Source: Streptomyces sp. WMMC500 (GTDB lineage Bacteria > Actinomycetota > Actinomycetes > Streptomycetales > Streptomycetaceae). From it: a stretch of DNA of 64,000 bases. Positions 1 through 8,510 of the stretch are shown piece after piece (the stretch's first letter is position 1; each line of letters opens with the position of its first letter). Location of the stretch: assembly GCF_027497195.1 (NCBI RefSeq), contig NZ_CP114905.1, positions 744,001 through 808,000 of the forward strand, in the 5' to 3' direction. The position numbers were made by a program, and so were the translations under genes. The notes under the pieces are model-generated. The model worked only from the letters and a program-made list of their open reading frames with translations. It had not been told where the DNA came from and made no database searches.

Positions 1-1273
1 GCGACTTGTTCGACGTCAGCGTCCACCGCCTGCCGGGCGCCGCGGCGGCCAGCGCCTCCAGCTCCGCCCGGTCGCCGGCGGCGGTGCCGGTCGCGTGGGC
101 GACGACCCAGTCGACGTCCTCCGGGCCGACGCCGGCCGCGGCCCAGGCCCGTTCGAGGGCGATCCGCTGACCCGCCGGGTTCGGTGCGTAGACCGCCTTG
201 CCGCGCCCGTCGGACGAGCCGCCGAAGCCGCGGACGAAGCCGAGGACCGGATCGCCGTCCGCCAGGGCGCGCCCGTACGTCTTGAGCGCCACGACCGCGG
301 CGCCGTCCGCGAACAGCACGCCGTCCGCGCCGCGGTCCAGCGAGCGCACGCGGTCGCCCCGGGCCAGCCCGTCCAGCTTGGCGAACAGCACCATGGTCTG
401 GGCGTTGACGCTGTACGTGCCGCCGCACAGGGCGAGGTCCGCGCGGCCTTCACGCAGGGCGCGCATGCCGAAGTCGAAGCTGTAGAGGGAGGAGGAGCAG
501 GCGGTGTCGACGACGACGGTCTCCACGGGGTCGGCGAGCCCGGCCAGCGCCTCACGCACGACGCGGTACGGCGCGGTGTCGGCGAGGTCGGGCGAGCCGG
601 CCGGGTAGAGCGCGGCCAGCGGGTCCGCGTCACCGGCTTCCGGTCCGGCCAGCAGCCGGGCGCCGTGGCGGAGCAGGCTGTGCTCGGCGGCGTGGCCGCC
701 GTCCGCGGTCATGCCGACCGCGGCGAAGGTGCGCGTACCGGCGTCGAGCCGGACGCCGTCGAGCGCCTGCAGCACGCTGTGCCGCAGCCACCGGCCGCTC
801 GGCTCGCGCTGCGGGGCGCGGCCGGCGGCGAGTTCGGCGCCCAGCCGGGGGTGGGGGCGCAGGTCGTGGAGGAAGCCGGAGGTGCGGGTGTACGTCTTGT
901 CCGGTGCGGCCGGGTCCGCGGACCAGAGGGCGTCGATGTCCATCCGGTCCCCGGGCTCGCTGAACTGCGGGACGCGGTCGCGCAGCAGGTGCCACAGCTC
1001 GTCGGGCGAGCCGGCGCCCGGCACGGCCAGGCCCATGCCGACGGCGACGATCGCGCCGGGGTCGGCGTCCGCGGGGCGGCCGTCGCCGGGGCCGCCGTCG
1101 GCTGGTGCCGGCGCGAGGGACGGCAGCGAACCCGCGGTGCGTACGGCGGCGTCCAGGCCCCGCGCGCGCAGGGCCGCGACGGCGGCCTCGGCGGCGGCGC
1201 GGTCGGCGGCGCCGGCCTCGACGCGGTAGCGGAGCGGGCGGATGCCACCACCGCCCCCGGTGCCGTCAGCCAT
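1..1273 (-). CDS. Ketosynthase of PUFA/hglE-type iterative PKS (3' end cut)
   Basis: A stand-alone beta-ketoacyl synthase that would condense malonyl units on the partner ACP. About 72 residues of small alpha/beta-like sequence precede the KS fold, which opens at VAVGMGLAVPGAGSPDELW. The active-site cysteine lies in DTACSSSL (Cys259) and the first catalytic histidine in HATGT (His393). The reading frame runs off the window edge near TLTSNKS, just before the expected second histidine. The phrase DPAAPDKTYTRTSGFLHD resembles heterocyst-glycolipid/PUFA synthase KS proteins rather than modular type I PKS. The ATG overlaps the stop of the upstream AT-ACP gene by 8 bp, so the two are translationally coupled. 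No KR or DH domain lies in the window; they may be further left. Confidence 0.88.
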   Translation of the reverse strand, partial: MADGTGGGGGIRPLRYRVEAGAADRAAAEAAVAALRARGLDAAVRTAGSLPSLAPAPADGGPGDGRPADADPGAIVAVGMGLAVPGAGSPDELWHLLRDRVPQFSEPGDRMDIDALWSADPAAPDKTYTRTSGFLHDLRPHPRLGAELAAGRAPQREPSGRWLRHSVLQALDGVRLDAGTRTFAAVGMTADGGHAAEHSLLRHGARLLAGPEAGDADPLAALYPAGSPDLADTAPYRVVREALAGLADPVETVVVDTACSSSLYSFDFGMRALREGRADLALCGGTYSVNAQTMVLFAKLDGLARGDRVRSLDRGADGVLFADGAAVVALKTYGRALADGDPVLGFVRGFGGSSDGRGKAVYAPNPAGQRIALERAWAAAGVGPEDVDWVVAHATGTAAGDRAELEALAAAAPGRRWTLTSNKS

Positions 1274-3014
1274 CGGCCCGTACGCCGGTGCCGGCGGCGG
1301 TGGTGCGGCCGGTCTCGTCGATGAGCCGGGCGAGGCCGCCGAGGGTGGACTGGAGGGCGAAGCGGGTGTCGTCGGCGACGTGGTGCAGGCCGAAGCGGTC
1401 GATGAGGGTGCTGAGCACCTCCATGCGCTTGAGGGAGTCGATGCCGAGGTCGCCTTCGAGGTCGGCGTCGGGGTCCATGGCCTCGACGGGGTAGCCGAGG
1501 CGGTCGGCGTAGACCTGCTGGAGGGTGCCAAGCACGTCACCGCCTGCGGCGGGCCCGGCGGGTGCGGCGGGCGCGGCCGCCAGAGGGTCCGGCGCCACGG
1601 GGGGCGTTGCAGGTACGGGAGTGGGGGCGGGGGTCGCCACCGGCATCGACGGGCCGTGCACGGCCCGCGCCGCACGCGCCGGGCCCGGCGCCGCACCGGC
1701 GGCGTCCGGCACGGCGGTCGCCGCAGGCATCGCCGACGCCGCAGGCACCGCCGACGCGGGAGCGGGGGCGGGGGTCGCCACCGGCATCGGCGCGCCGGGC
1801 GCGGCGGGCGCCGCAGGCGCCGGGCCCGCCGCCGCACCGGCGTCCGAAGCGGCCGGCACCGCAGGCACCGCGGTCGCCGCCGATGCCGGAGCGAGGGCGG
1901 GGGTCGCCACCGGCATCGGCGCGCCGGGCACGGCCCGCGCCGCAGGCGCCGGGCCCGCCGCCGCGCCGGAGTCCGGCACGGCCGGTCCGGCGGGCGCCGC
2001 AGGCACGGCGGGCGCCGCAGGTGCCGCCGTCGTCCCCGGTGCCGCAGGCACCGCGGCTGCGGCGGCTGCCGCGGTCGGCGCATCCGCGGGGCGCTCCCCC
2101 GCGCGGCCCGCGAGCCATCGCTCCGCGGTCTGCGCGTCGCACCCCACCGCCTGACGTACCAGCTCCCCCAGCCCCGCGCGCCCGCACTCCACCACCGACT
2201 CCAGCCCGTACGTCTGCAGGTCGCGCAGTGCGGCGAGGAAGTCGACGGGGCGGGTCACCTGCGCGACCAGCGACGCCTTGACGCCGGTGTCGTCCGTGAC
2301 GAGCCCGCCGAGCGCCGGCGAGTACAGCCGCCGCTCGGCGGGCCGCTCGGGAATGCCCTCGATCGCCGCCGCGAACTCGGCCTGGGCGGTGGCGAGCAGC
2401 GGATTGTGGAACGGGTACGGGGCGGTGAGCCGGACGGCGCGTACGCCCAGCACGTCGGCGAGCGCGGCGAGGCGGCCGAGGGCTTCGTCGGGGCCCGAGG
2501 CCACGACGTGCCGCGGCGCGTTGACGACGGCGAGCCGGGCGCCGGGCAGCTCCGCGGCGGCGAGCAGGGCGGTGGCGCGGCGGGCCGGCAGGGTGAGCGC
2601 GAGCATGCCGCCGGTGCCGGCGGCGGTGTGCTCCAGGGCGCGGGCGCGGTGGGCGGCGACGCGGGCGCCGTCCGCGGCGGTGAAGCAGCCGGCGTGAGCG
2701 GCGGCGGCCATCTCGCCCATGCTGTGGCCGACCACGACGTCGGCGGGCTCGCGCAGGTCCACCTCGCGGGCGTACACGAGCGCCGCGGCGTAGATCGCGA
2801 GCTGCAGCGCGAACGGGTCGGTCTCGGCCAGCCGGCGGCCGTCCGCGGCCCCGTCGTCGGTGAGCAGCGGCGAGATCGCGCCGTGGCCGAACTCGGCGGC
2901 CACCGCGTCGACGACGGCCAGCAGGTCGGCGACGGGGGCGCTCCGATGCCCGGCGAACGCGCCGGGCCGGTAGGCGCCCTGTCCTGGCAGCAGCAGTGCG
3001 GTTCTCAGATCCAT
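1266..3014 (-). CDS. Acyltransferase-ACP didomain protein of the PUFA/hglE-type PKS
   Basis: 582 aa. Residues 1-290 form a malonyl-type acyltransferase (LLPGQG at the start, active serine in GHSMGE, Ser98). Residues about 310-495 are an Ala/Pro-rich linker with imperfect repeats. Residues about 500-570 form an acyl carrier protein whose phosphopantetheine serine is in GIDSLKR (Ser527). GIDS(I/L)KR is characteristic of PUFA synthase-like carriers. I chose the ATG at 3014 because GGGGAGG lies 5 nt upstream and the PGQG motif begins 8 residues later; a start 20 codons upstream is possible. It loads extender units for the KS gene it overlaps downstream. The phosphopantetheine arm is presumably added by the PPTase at 4754-5566. 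Confidence 0.9.
   Translation of the reverse strand: MDLRTALLLPGQGAYRPGAFAGHRSAPVADLLAVVDAVAAEFGHGAISPLLTDDGAADGRRLAETDPFALQLAIYAAALVYAREVDLREPADVVVGHSMGEMAAAAHAGCFTAADGARVAAHRARALEHTAAGTGGMLALTLPARRATALLAAAELPGARLAVVNAPRHVVASGPDEALGRLAALADVLGVRAVRLTAPYPFHNPLLATAQAEFAAAIEGIPERPAERRLYSPALGGLVTDDTGVKASLVAQVTRPVDFLAALRDLQTYGLESVVECGRAGLGELVRQAVGCDAQTAERWLAGRAGERPADAPTAAAAAAAVPAAPGTTAAPAAPAVPAAPAGPAVPDSGAAAGPAPAARAVPGAPMPVATPALAPASAATAVPAVPAASDAGAAAGPAPAAPAAPGAPMPVATPAPAPASAVPAASAMPAATAVPDAAGAAPGPARAARAVHGPSMPVATPAPTPVPATPPVAPDPLAAAPAAPAGPAAGGDVLGTLQQVYADRLGYPVEAMDPDADLEGDLGIDSLKRMEVLSTLIDRFGLHHVADDTRFALQSTLGGLARLIDETGRTTAAGTGVRADG
1633..1917. repeat. Imperfect direct repeats in the AT-ACP linker
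   Basis: A GC-rich unit beginning GTCGCCACCGGCATC recurs at about 1633, 1774 and 1903 (spacings 141 and 129 bp). On the coding strand it encodes variants of GAPMPVATPA within the Ala/Pro linker between AT and ACP. It is a flexible tether that has grown by repeat duplication, and a site where assembly errors or length changes are likely. Confidence 0.75.
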
Positions 3015-3103
3015 CTCCGCCTCCCCTTCGCGTGGCGTGAGAACGGCAGCCGTGGCCGCGGGCCCCGTCGGCACGGGGGCGGCTCGTACGGCCGGGTGGT
3101 GGG

Positions 3104-3697
3104 TCAGTCGGCGGTGACGGAGAGGGCGCCGAGGCCCGCGATCCGGTGGCCGTGGACGGGGCCCGGCGGTCCCGCGACGGCGAGCGCGGGCATGCCCGCG
3201 GCCCGGGCGGCGCGCAGGCCGACGTCGGCGTCCTCGATCACGAGGCAGTACGAGGGGGGTGCGCCGACGCGGGCCGCGGCGGTGAGGTACCCCTCGGGGC
3301 TGGGCTTGCCGGCGGCGACGTCCTCGGCGCAGACCAGGACGTCGGGCAGCGGCAGCCCCGCCGCGGCCATCCGGCTGCGGGCGACGCTCCGGGTCGCGGA
3401 GGTCACCAGTGCCCAGCGGCGCGGGGGCAGGGTGGCGAGCAGCACCGTGGCGCCGGGTGCGGCGTGGACGCCGGCGGAGTCGGTGCAGGAGAGGTGGTCG
3501 AACCAGGCGAGCTCCGCGAGCGGGTCGGCGTGCGGGGCCAGTTCGCGGATGACGTCGATGTCACGGCGCCCGTGTGAGGCGCGTACGACCTTCTCGGGGT
3601 CGAGGGAATGGCGCCTGGCCCACATGCGGGTATGGCGGTCCATTGCGGCCGTGGATTCCACGAGTGTGCCGTCCATGTCGAACAGCACGGCGTGCAC
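3104..3697 (-). CDS. HAD-superfamily phosphatase (beta-phosphoglucomutase-like)
   Basis: All four HAD motifs are present: DMDGTLVES near the N-terminus, TSAT (motif II), the lysine of AAGKPSPEGY, and EDADVG (motif IV). With the GTG start at 3697 the protein is 197 aa, normal for the family, but no clear ribosome site precedes it. The frame stays open upstream; an ATG at 3922 has AGG at a plausible distance and would add 75 residues of unrecognised sequence with poorer GC3, so the start is uncertain. It lies downstream of a long AT-richer region and just upstream of the AT-ACP gene, so it is probably part of the PKS cluster, acting on a phosphorylated intermediate or sugar. The substrate cannot be read from sequence. 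Confidence 0.8.
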   Translation of the reverse strand: MHAVLFDMDGTLVESTAAMDRHTRMWARRHSLDPEKVVRASHGRRDIDVIRELAPHADPLAELAWFDHLSCTDSAGVHAAPGATVLLATLPPRRWALVTSATRSVARSRMAAAGLPLPDVLVCAEDVAAGKPSPEGYLTAAARVGAPPSYCLVIEDADVGLRAARAAGMPALAVAGPPGPVHGHRIAGLGALSVTAD

Positions 3698-4273
3698 GTC
3701 GAGCGAGCGCGGCCGACCCGGGTCGCCGACGTCGCGGAATCCTACATTCAGTAGTGAATACGTGCTGTTCAGAGCTGTCTTCGGGGTTTCCGTGCAAAAC
3801 TCGTCAGTAGCCTTGCCCGGCCACGCGGGCAACGTCGCCACGCCGTTGTCGAGTTCGTCGTCGCTTCGTCCCGGCTGTTGCGTGGAGTCCACCGGAATCT
3901 CCACGCGGGCCGCCTTCCACATAAGTACCTGTCCGTTCGGTGAAAGATGAACTTCAGGCCATGCAGCGAGGGTTATGTGGTGCCGTATCCAGAGAGTTAC
4001 GAGCAGTAGTCGCACGATGACTGGAGGCCATCGCGCGTTCGTTTGGGCGTTCGAGCGAGCGTCATCGTACATGCAATCTGTTGGTCTGAACCATTCTTTC
4101 TTCGCAAAATATTTGTCGGATATGTCCCAACTCGGGCGTCACTGGCGGATGTTGCCCTTTTAGGCGCCCCAACCGGCCCGTGTACAGGCGATGTTGCCGA
4201 CACGGGAGACGCTCTACGATGACGGGCGACCGGCTCGGCGGGCGCGACGGCTCCCGGAAAGGACTCGGATGAC
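3698..4273. promoter_or_regulatory. AT-richer divergent promoter region in the PKS cluster
   Basis: About 575 bases without a convincing gene, unless the HAD gene starts at 3922. It is visibly lower in GC than its surroundings, especially 3940-4160, and separates the HAD gene (minus) from the DUF4188 gene (plus). It holds a DasR-like site at 4080-4095. No canonical -35/-10 pair stands out. It probably carries the control signals for both transcription units of the cluster. Confidence 0.55.
4080..4095. promoter_or_regulatory. DasR-like (dre) operator candidate
   Basis: GTTGGTCTGAACCATT matches 10 of 12 core positions of the DasR element core TGGTCTAGACCA; the two central bases are swapped. 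DasR is the GlcNAc-responsive GntR repressor of streptomycetes that also controls antibiotic genes. A single site in an intergenic region could arise by chance, so this is a candidate only. Confidence 0.4.
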
Positions 4274-4726
4274 ATGCCGCGGATAGAGCAGGGCAGGGTA
4301 AATGTCGACACCGGCCACGGATTCGTGCTCTTCCTGGTGGGAATGCGGATCAATTACCTCTGGAAGGTGCACAGGTGGTGGCCGGCGTTCACCGCGATGC
4401 CGAAACTTCTGGTCGAACTCGGCGAGGATCCGGAACTCGGTCTGCTGGGCAGCAGAATGAGCCGCCGAGGACGTACGATCACGGTCGTGCAGTACTGGCG
4501 GTCGGCCGCACACATAACGGAGTTCTCGACCTCGCAGGAACACCGGCACCGGGCGTACTGGAAGTGGTTCAACCGTGCCGTCGGCAGCGGCGGGGACGTC
4601 GGCATCTGGCACGAGCTGTACCACGTGCAGCCGGGCTCGTACGAGGCCCGCTATATCAACATGCCGGAATTCGGACTCGGCGCCGCTTTCGGCGGCGAAC
4701 CGGGCCGCAGGGCGGAACCGGAATGA
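4274..4726 (+). CDS. DUF4188 family protein
   Basis: 150 aa, soluble. The sequence fits the DUF4188 family: LVGMRINYLWKVHRWWPAF near the start, TVVQYWRS in the middle, and WKWFNRAVGSGGDVGIWHE in the second half. The fold is thought to resemble small ferredoxin-like monooxygenases, but no reaction is established to my knowledge. The ATG follows GGAAAGGA by about 12 nt. It is transcribed away from the HAD gene and converges on the PPTase, inside the PKS cluster, so a tailoring role is possible but is inference only. Confidence 0.75.
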   Translation: MPRIEQGRVNVDTGHGFVLFLVGMRINYLWKVHRWWPAFTAMPKLLVELGEDPELGLLGSRMSRRGRTITVVQYWRSAAHITEFSTSQEHRHRAYWKWFNRAVGSGGDVGIWHELYHVQPGSYEARYINMPEFGLGAAFGGEPGRRAEPE

Positions 4727-4753
4727 GCCGCGACGACGGCCGGTGGCACCGGG

Positions 4754-5566
4754 TCAGGGAAAGTCACCGGCGCTCCACCGGATTTCCCGTGTTCCCGGTG
4801 TTGCAGGTGTTTCCGGTGTTTCCGGTGTTTCCCGCGCTCGCCGTGCTTCCCGGACTTCCCGGTCCGGGTCCGGGATGACGGCGGACTCCACGGCCAGTGC
4901 CCCGGCGTGGCCGTGCCCGGGGGCCAGGTCGACCAGGTGCCAGCCCGGCACGCCGGTGGAGACGTCGTCGGCGTCGAGGGCGCGGCCGAGCCCCACGCCG
5001 AGCCCCTTCAGGTACGCCTCCTTGCGCGTCCACACCCGCGTGAAGGCGGCCGACCGCAGCGACGCGGGCGCCGCCCCCACCACCGCCCGCTCCGCCGGGT
5101 GCAGCCGCTCCACCAGGCCCGGCTCGGGCGGCACGGCCCTGACCGGCTCCACGTCGACGCCCACCCGGCCGGGCGCGACGGCGACGAGCACCAGCTCTCC
5201 GCCGTGCGAGAGCGAGAACTCCGGGCCGCCCGCCGGCCGTTCGAGCACCGGCCGGCCGTGCGGGCCGCCGCACCGGGGGCACGCGCGCCGGCCGAAGCGC
5301 AGCGCCGCGGGCGCGGTGCCGGTCAGCTCGCCGAGCAGCCGGCGCAGTGCGGCGTGCGCGACGCCGTAGCGGATCCGGTCGGCCCTGTGCAGGAAGGCCG
5401 CCTGCCGCCGCCGCTCCCCCTCGTCGAGCGCCGACAGGTCCGGCTCGACGCCCTCGCCGGCCGCGAACGTCCACACCCGCGTTCCCGCGGGCAGCGCCGA
5501 CGGCGCGGCCGCGCCGGGACCGGCCCGTACCCCTGTCTGGACACCGCCGGCAGCGTGCTCCGTCAC
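4754..5566 (-). CDS. Sfp-type 4'-phosphopantetheinyl transferase
   Basis: 270 aa from a GTG start. It should transfer phosphopantetheine from CoA to carrier proteins, most obviously the ACP of the adjacent AT-ACP protein. Visible motifs are GVDVEPV (Mg-binding aspartate and glutamate), FSLSHGGELVLVAV, and WTRKEAYLKGLGVGL near residues 175-190. A CPRCGGPHG segment before the substrate-binding region is usual in actinomycete members. The last 25 residues are a Thr-Pro-Glu repeat tail (ETPETPETPATPGT) encoded by 9-bp tandem repeats; this tail is not part of the family and may be dispensable. Confidence 0.92.
   Translation of the reverse strand: MTEHAAGGVQTGVRAGPGAAAPSALPAGTRVWTFAAGEGVEPDLSALDEGERRRQAAFLHRADRIRYGVAHAALRRLLGELTGTAPAALRFGRRACPRCGGPHGRPVLERPAGGPEFSLSHGGELVLVAVAPGRVGVDVEPVRAVPPEPGLVERLHPAERAVVGAAPASLRSAAFTRVWTRKEAYLKGLGVGLGRALDADDVSTGVPGWHLVDLAPGHGHAGALAVESAVIPDPDREVREARRARETPETPETPATPGTREIRWSAGDFP
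4789..4833. repeat. Five 9-bp tandem repeats at the 3' end of the PPTase gene
   Basis: Units GTGTTCCCG, GTGTTGCAG, GTGTTTCCG, GTGTTTCCG and GTGTTTCCC follow one another without gaps. Read on the minus strand they encode the Thr-Pro-rich tail of the PPTase. The reading frame is preserved whatever the number of units. Confidence 0.85.
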
Positions 5567-5627
5567 GCCGTCCCACCCCCGTTTCGAACAGCCTTGAGCG
5601 CCTTGCCCGTTCGCGCGCGCCGGCGCT

Positions 5628-6779
5628 TCAGGCGTTGCTCAGCGCGGGCCAGCGTATCCGCGTCGTGCACAACGACACGAGGAGCGCGGACGCGGCGACG
5701 GCGGCCATGCCCCACGCCAGCCCGGCCGCACCCGCGATGAAGCCGATCGCCGCGGGTCCGCCCAGCAGCCCGGTGGTGCCCATCGACGCCACCAGGGACA
5801 GCGCGTCGGGGCCCTCCCGGGCCGCCGCGACGTACACGCACGGCGTCACGGCCGCGACGCCCAGGCCGACGCACGCGAACCCGAGCAGCGCCGGCACCAC
5901 CCCGCCCGCGAGCACCGCGACGGCCAGCCCCGTGCCCGCCAGCGCGCTGCCGAGCCTGACCACGGGCCCGTCGCCCCAGCGGGTGCGCCAGCCGTCGGCG
6001 AAGAGGCGGGCGGCGACCATCATCACGGAGACCACCGCGATGCCCAGCGGCGCGACCTCCGGCGCCGCGTGGGCGACGTCCTCCAGGTAGAGCGTGGACC
6101 AGTCGTTCATGGCGCCCTCGGTGATCGTGCCGAACGCCATCGCGCACCCCATCCACAGCGTGACGCGCGCGGGCAGCCGCCAGCGGCGGCGCTCCTTGCC
6201 CGGCTGCCGGAAGCCGTCCTCGGCCGGCAGCCCGGTGCGGGCGACGGCCAGCATGGCGACGAGCAGCACCGCGGCCACCGCGAAGTGCGCGGCCAGCTCC
6301 GCGGTCAAGGTCTGGACGAGGGAGGCCAGCAGCGCGGCGGCCAGCGACCCGGCGCTGAACGTGGCGTGCATCTTGGCCATCGCGGTGCGCCCGTGGATCT
6401 CCTCCAGGGCCGCCCCCTGCGCGTTCATCGCCACGTTCAGGCAGCCGACGGCGACGCCGTCGGCGGCGACGACGACCAGCGCGACCGGGTAGTCGGGCGC
6501 GGCGGCGAGCGCGGGCAGGAACAGCAGCAGGGCGCCGGCCGAGGCGAACGCGAGCCGTTTGGCGCCCAGGGCCTTCATGAGGTGGGCGACCAGCGGGAAG
6601 GACGCCGCCGCGCCCGCCCCGCAGGCCATGAGGAGCAGTCCCAGTTCGGTCGCCGTCAGGCCGAGATCGTCCTTGATCAGCGGGAGCCGGGACACCCACG
6701 TGACGTACTGGAAGCCCAGGAAGCAGAAGAGCGCCGCGATGGCCACCTGGGAGCGGCGGAAGTCGTCGCGTACCGGCAT
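5628..6779 (-). CDS. MFS exporter (YbjJ/fucose-permease-like, 12 TM)
   Basis: About 383 aa with some 12 hydrophobic segments; it opens with FRRSQVAIAALFCFLGFQYVTWVSRLP and has a loop with MNAQG typical of this small MFS subfamily. It lies immediately downstream of the GNAT gene; a TTG three codons further upstream (6788) would overlap the GNAT stop as TTGA, so the exact start is open. Position in the cluster suggests product export or self-resistance. The family also contains uptake and regulatory members, so direction and substrate are not known. Confidence 0.85.
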   Translation of the reverse strand: MPVRDDFRRSQVAIAALFCFLGFQYVTWVSRLPLIKDDLGLTATELGLLLMACGAGAAASFPLVAHLMKALGAKRLAFASAGALLLFLPALAAAPDYPVALVVVAADGVAVGCLNVAMNAQGAALEEIHGRTAMAKMHATFSAGSLAAALLASLVQTLTAELAAHFAVAAVLLVAMLAVARTGLPAEDGFRQPGKERRRWRLPARVTLWMGCAMAFGTITEGAMNDWSTLYLEDVAHAAPEVAPLGIAVVSVMMVAARLFADGWRTRWGDGPVVRLGSALAGTGLAVAVLAGGVVPALLGFACVGLGVAAVTPCVYVAAAREGPDALSLVASMGTTGLLGGPAAIGFIAGAAGLAWGMAAVAASALLVSLCTTRIRWPALSNA

Positions 6780-6784
6780 CGTGC

Positions 6785-7270
6785 TCAACCCACTTCCCGG
6801 GACATGTAGACCGCCTGCGGGCCGTAGCCGGCCGGGGGCGCCACGCCGGGCTGCGGCCGGTAGCCGCGGCGCGTCCAGAAGAGCGCGGTGCCGGCGACCG
6901 CGACGAGGGAGATCCGCCGGTACCGCCGGGCCCGGGCGGTGGCGGTGAGCCGGGCGAGCAGGCGTCCCGCGAGCCCGGCGCCGCGCAGGTGCTCGGCGAC
7001 GACGATGTCGTGCAGGTGCAGGTTGCCGGTCGAGTGCCCGGCGTCCTGGGCGGCGCGCAGCTCCGGGCAGCGGAACTCCGGGTAGGGCAGCGCCAGCAGG
7101 TAGCCCTCCGGCGCGCCGTCGGCGTCCAGGACGAAGCAGGTGCCGGGCGAGGCCCGGCCGCGGGCCTGCAGCGCCTCGCGGCCCTCGGCCAGCGCCCGGT
7201 CGGCGTACGCGCGGTCCTCCAGCGCGGCGATGGCGCCCCAGTCGTGTGCGGCGATGTGCCGGATGCGCAC
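6785..7270 (-). CDS. GNAT N-acetyltransferase
   Basis: 161 aa from the GTG at 7270, which follows the decarboxylase stop as TGACGTG; an ATG at 7309 (174 aa) is the alternative. The acetyl-CoA loop is seen in LHDIVVAEHLRGAGLAGRLL, followed by ISLVAVAGTALFWTRRGYRP, the usual GNAT beta4-alpha3 and beta5 region. It probably acetylates an amine. Its coupling directly behind an amino-acid decarboxylase suggests that the amine made by that enzyme, or a product bearing it, is the substrate; this is inference from order alone. Confidence 0.85.
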   Translation of the reverse strand: MRIRHIAAHDWGAIAALEDRAYADRALAEGREALQARGRASPGTCFVLDADGAPEGYLLALPYPEFRCPELRAAQDAGHSTGNLHLHDIVVAEHLRGAGLAGRLLARLTATARARRYRRISLVAVAGTALFWTRRGYRPQPGVAPPAGYGPQAVYMSREVG

Positions 7271-7271
7271 G

Positions 7272-8510
7272 TCAGCCGGCGCGCAGGCAGGTGTGCGGTA
7301 GCGGGCCATAACCGTTGAACCCCCGGGTCATGTAACTGACGGCGTACGCGCCGCTGGAGAGGATCCACACCGGATCCCCGGACGCAGCCGCCCTGGGCAC
7401 CTGCACCGGTACGCGGCCCCCCGCCACGACGTCGTCGCTGTCGCAGGTGGGCCCGGCGACGACCGCCGGCACCAGCTCCGCGGCGGCGCCGTGGGAGGGG
7501 AAGACCAGCGGGTACTGCAACTGGTCCACCTCGTACAGGCCGTTGAACTTGCCGCAGCTCAGGAAGAGCCAGTAGTCCCGCCCGCCGTCCGTGTGCCGGC
7601 GCGAGGAGAGCCGGGCGACGTGCGCCCGGATCGCGCCGTGGTCGGCGACCAGGTGCCGGCCCGGTTCGACGACGAAGCGCAGCGGCGCGCCGGCCGCGGC
7701 GCGCAGCCGCGCCATGCCCGCGCGGATCGCCGCGAACGTCTCGTCCAGCTCCGGCACCAGCGGCCGGCCGCGCAGGTCGCGGTAGCCGAGCGCGGGCAGG
7801 CCGCCGCCGAGGTTGACGTGGTCCAAGTGGATGCCGCGGCGGGCGAGTGCCGCCAGCACGTCCGCGAAGGCGTCGAAGGCGCGGCGCCACGCCGCGGCCG
7901 TCATCTGCTGCGAGCCGACGTGCACGGAGAGACCGGCGGGCGTGAGTCCCGCGGCCCGCGCGCCCGCGAGCACCCGCACCGCCTCCTCGGGGGTGCAGCC
8001 GAACTTCCGGCCGAGCCCCCACAGCGCGCCCTCGCCGCTGCCGGCCAGCCGGCAGAACACCCGCGCGCCGGGGGCGAGGGCCGCGATGGCCATGACGTCC
8101 TCGGGGCTGTCGGTGGCGAAGTCGCGGACGCCGAGGCGGTGCGCGGCGAGGATGCCGCGGTCGGACTTGACGGTGTTGCCGTAGTGGACGCGGGCCGCGG
8201 GCGCGCCGGCGCGGCGCGCCTGCTCGACCTCGCCGGGGCTGGCGGCGTCGAAGCCGGCGCCCTTCTGCGCGAGCCGGGCCAGCACCTCGTCCACGGGACA
8301 GGCCTTCATCGCGAAGCGGACGTCGACGCCGGACAGCCGGCGCAGCAGTTCGTCGTAGCGCTCCTCGATGCCGGGCAGGTCGTAGATGATCCGGTCGTCC
8401 TCGGCGGCGGCGAGGGCGGCGCGCAGCCGCGCGCTGACGGGCCCCGCAGCCGGCCCGGTCACCGCGGGCGCCGGCGGGGCCGGCTGCGGGGGCCGCAGCA
8501 CTGCGGTCAC
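7272..8510 (-). CDS. PLP-dependent ornithine/lysine/DAP-type decarboxylase (fold III)
   Basis: 412 aa from a GTG that overlaps the upstream stop as GTGA. Fold-type III motifs are in order: the Schiff-base lysine in FAMKACP (where YAVKAN is usual), HVGSQ, the glycine loop NLGGGLPALG, EPGRHLVADHG for phosphate binding, and CDSDDVV at the second-subunit active-site contribution. It should decarboxylate a basic amino acid (ornithine, lysine or diaminopimelate) to an amine; which one cannot be decided by eye. It sits in the five-gene run from PhyH to MFS, so the amine is likely a building block for the cluster product. Confidence 0.88.
   Translation of the reverse strand: MTAVLRPPQPAPPAPAVTGPAAGPVSARLRAALAAAEDDRIIYDLPGIEERYDELLRRLSGVDVRFAMKACPVDEVLARLAQKGAGFDAASPGEVEQARRAGAPAARVHYGNTVKSDRGILAAHRLGVRDFATDSPEDVMAIAALAPGARVFCRLAGSGEGALWGLGRKFGCTPEEAVRVLAGARAAGLTPAGLSVHVGSQQMTAAAWRRAFDAFADVLAALARRGIHLDHVNLGGGLPALGYRDLRGRPLVPELDETFAAIRAGMARLRAAAGAPLRFVVEPGRHLVADHGAIRAHVARLSSRRHTDGGRDYWLFLSCGKFNGLYEVDQLQYPLVFPSHGAAAELVPAVVAGPTCDSDDVVAGGRVPVQVPRAAASGDPVWILSSGAYAVSYMTRGFNGYGPLPHTCLRAG

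Noticed and set aside
1620..2060. Repeats in the AT-ACP linker considered as a CRISPR-like or mobile repeat array
   Set aside because: The units are in frame, imperfect and encode an Ala/Pro linker; no spacers of regular length.
1242..3950. 900-codon frame on the plus strand opposite the AT-ACP and HAD genes
   Set aside because: Composition is Arg/Gly/His-rich, and the opposite strand carries intact AT, ACP and HAD motifs.
3698..4072. N-terminal extension of the HAD protein up to an ATG at 4072
   Set aside because: The upstream sequence has poor GC3 bias and no domain, and the HAD motif I would start over 120 residues in; the shorter start suits the family better. The ATG at 3922 cannot be fully excluded.
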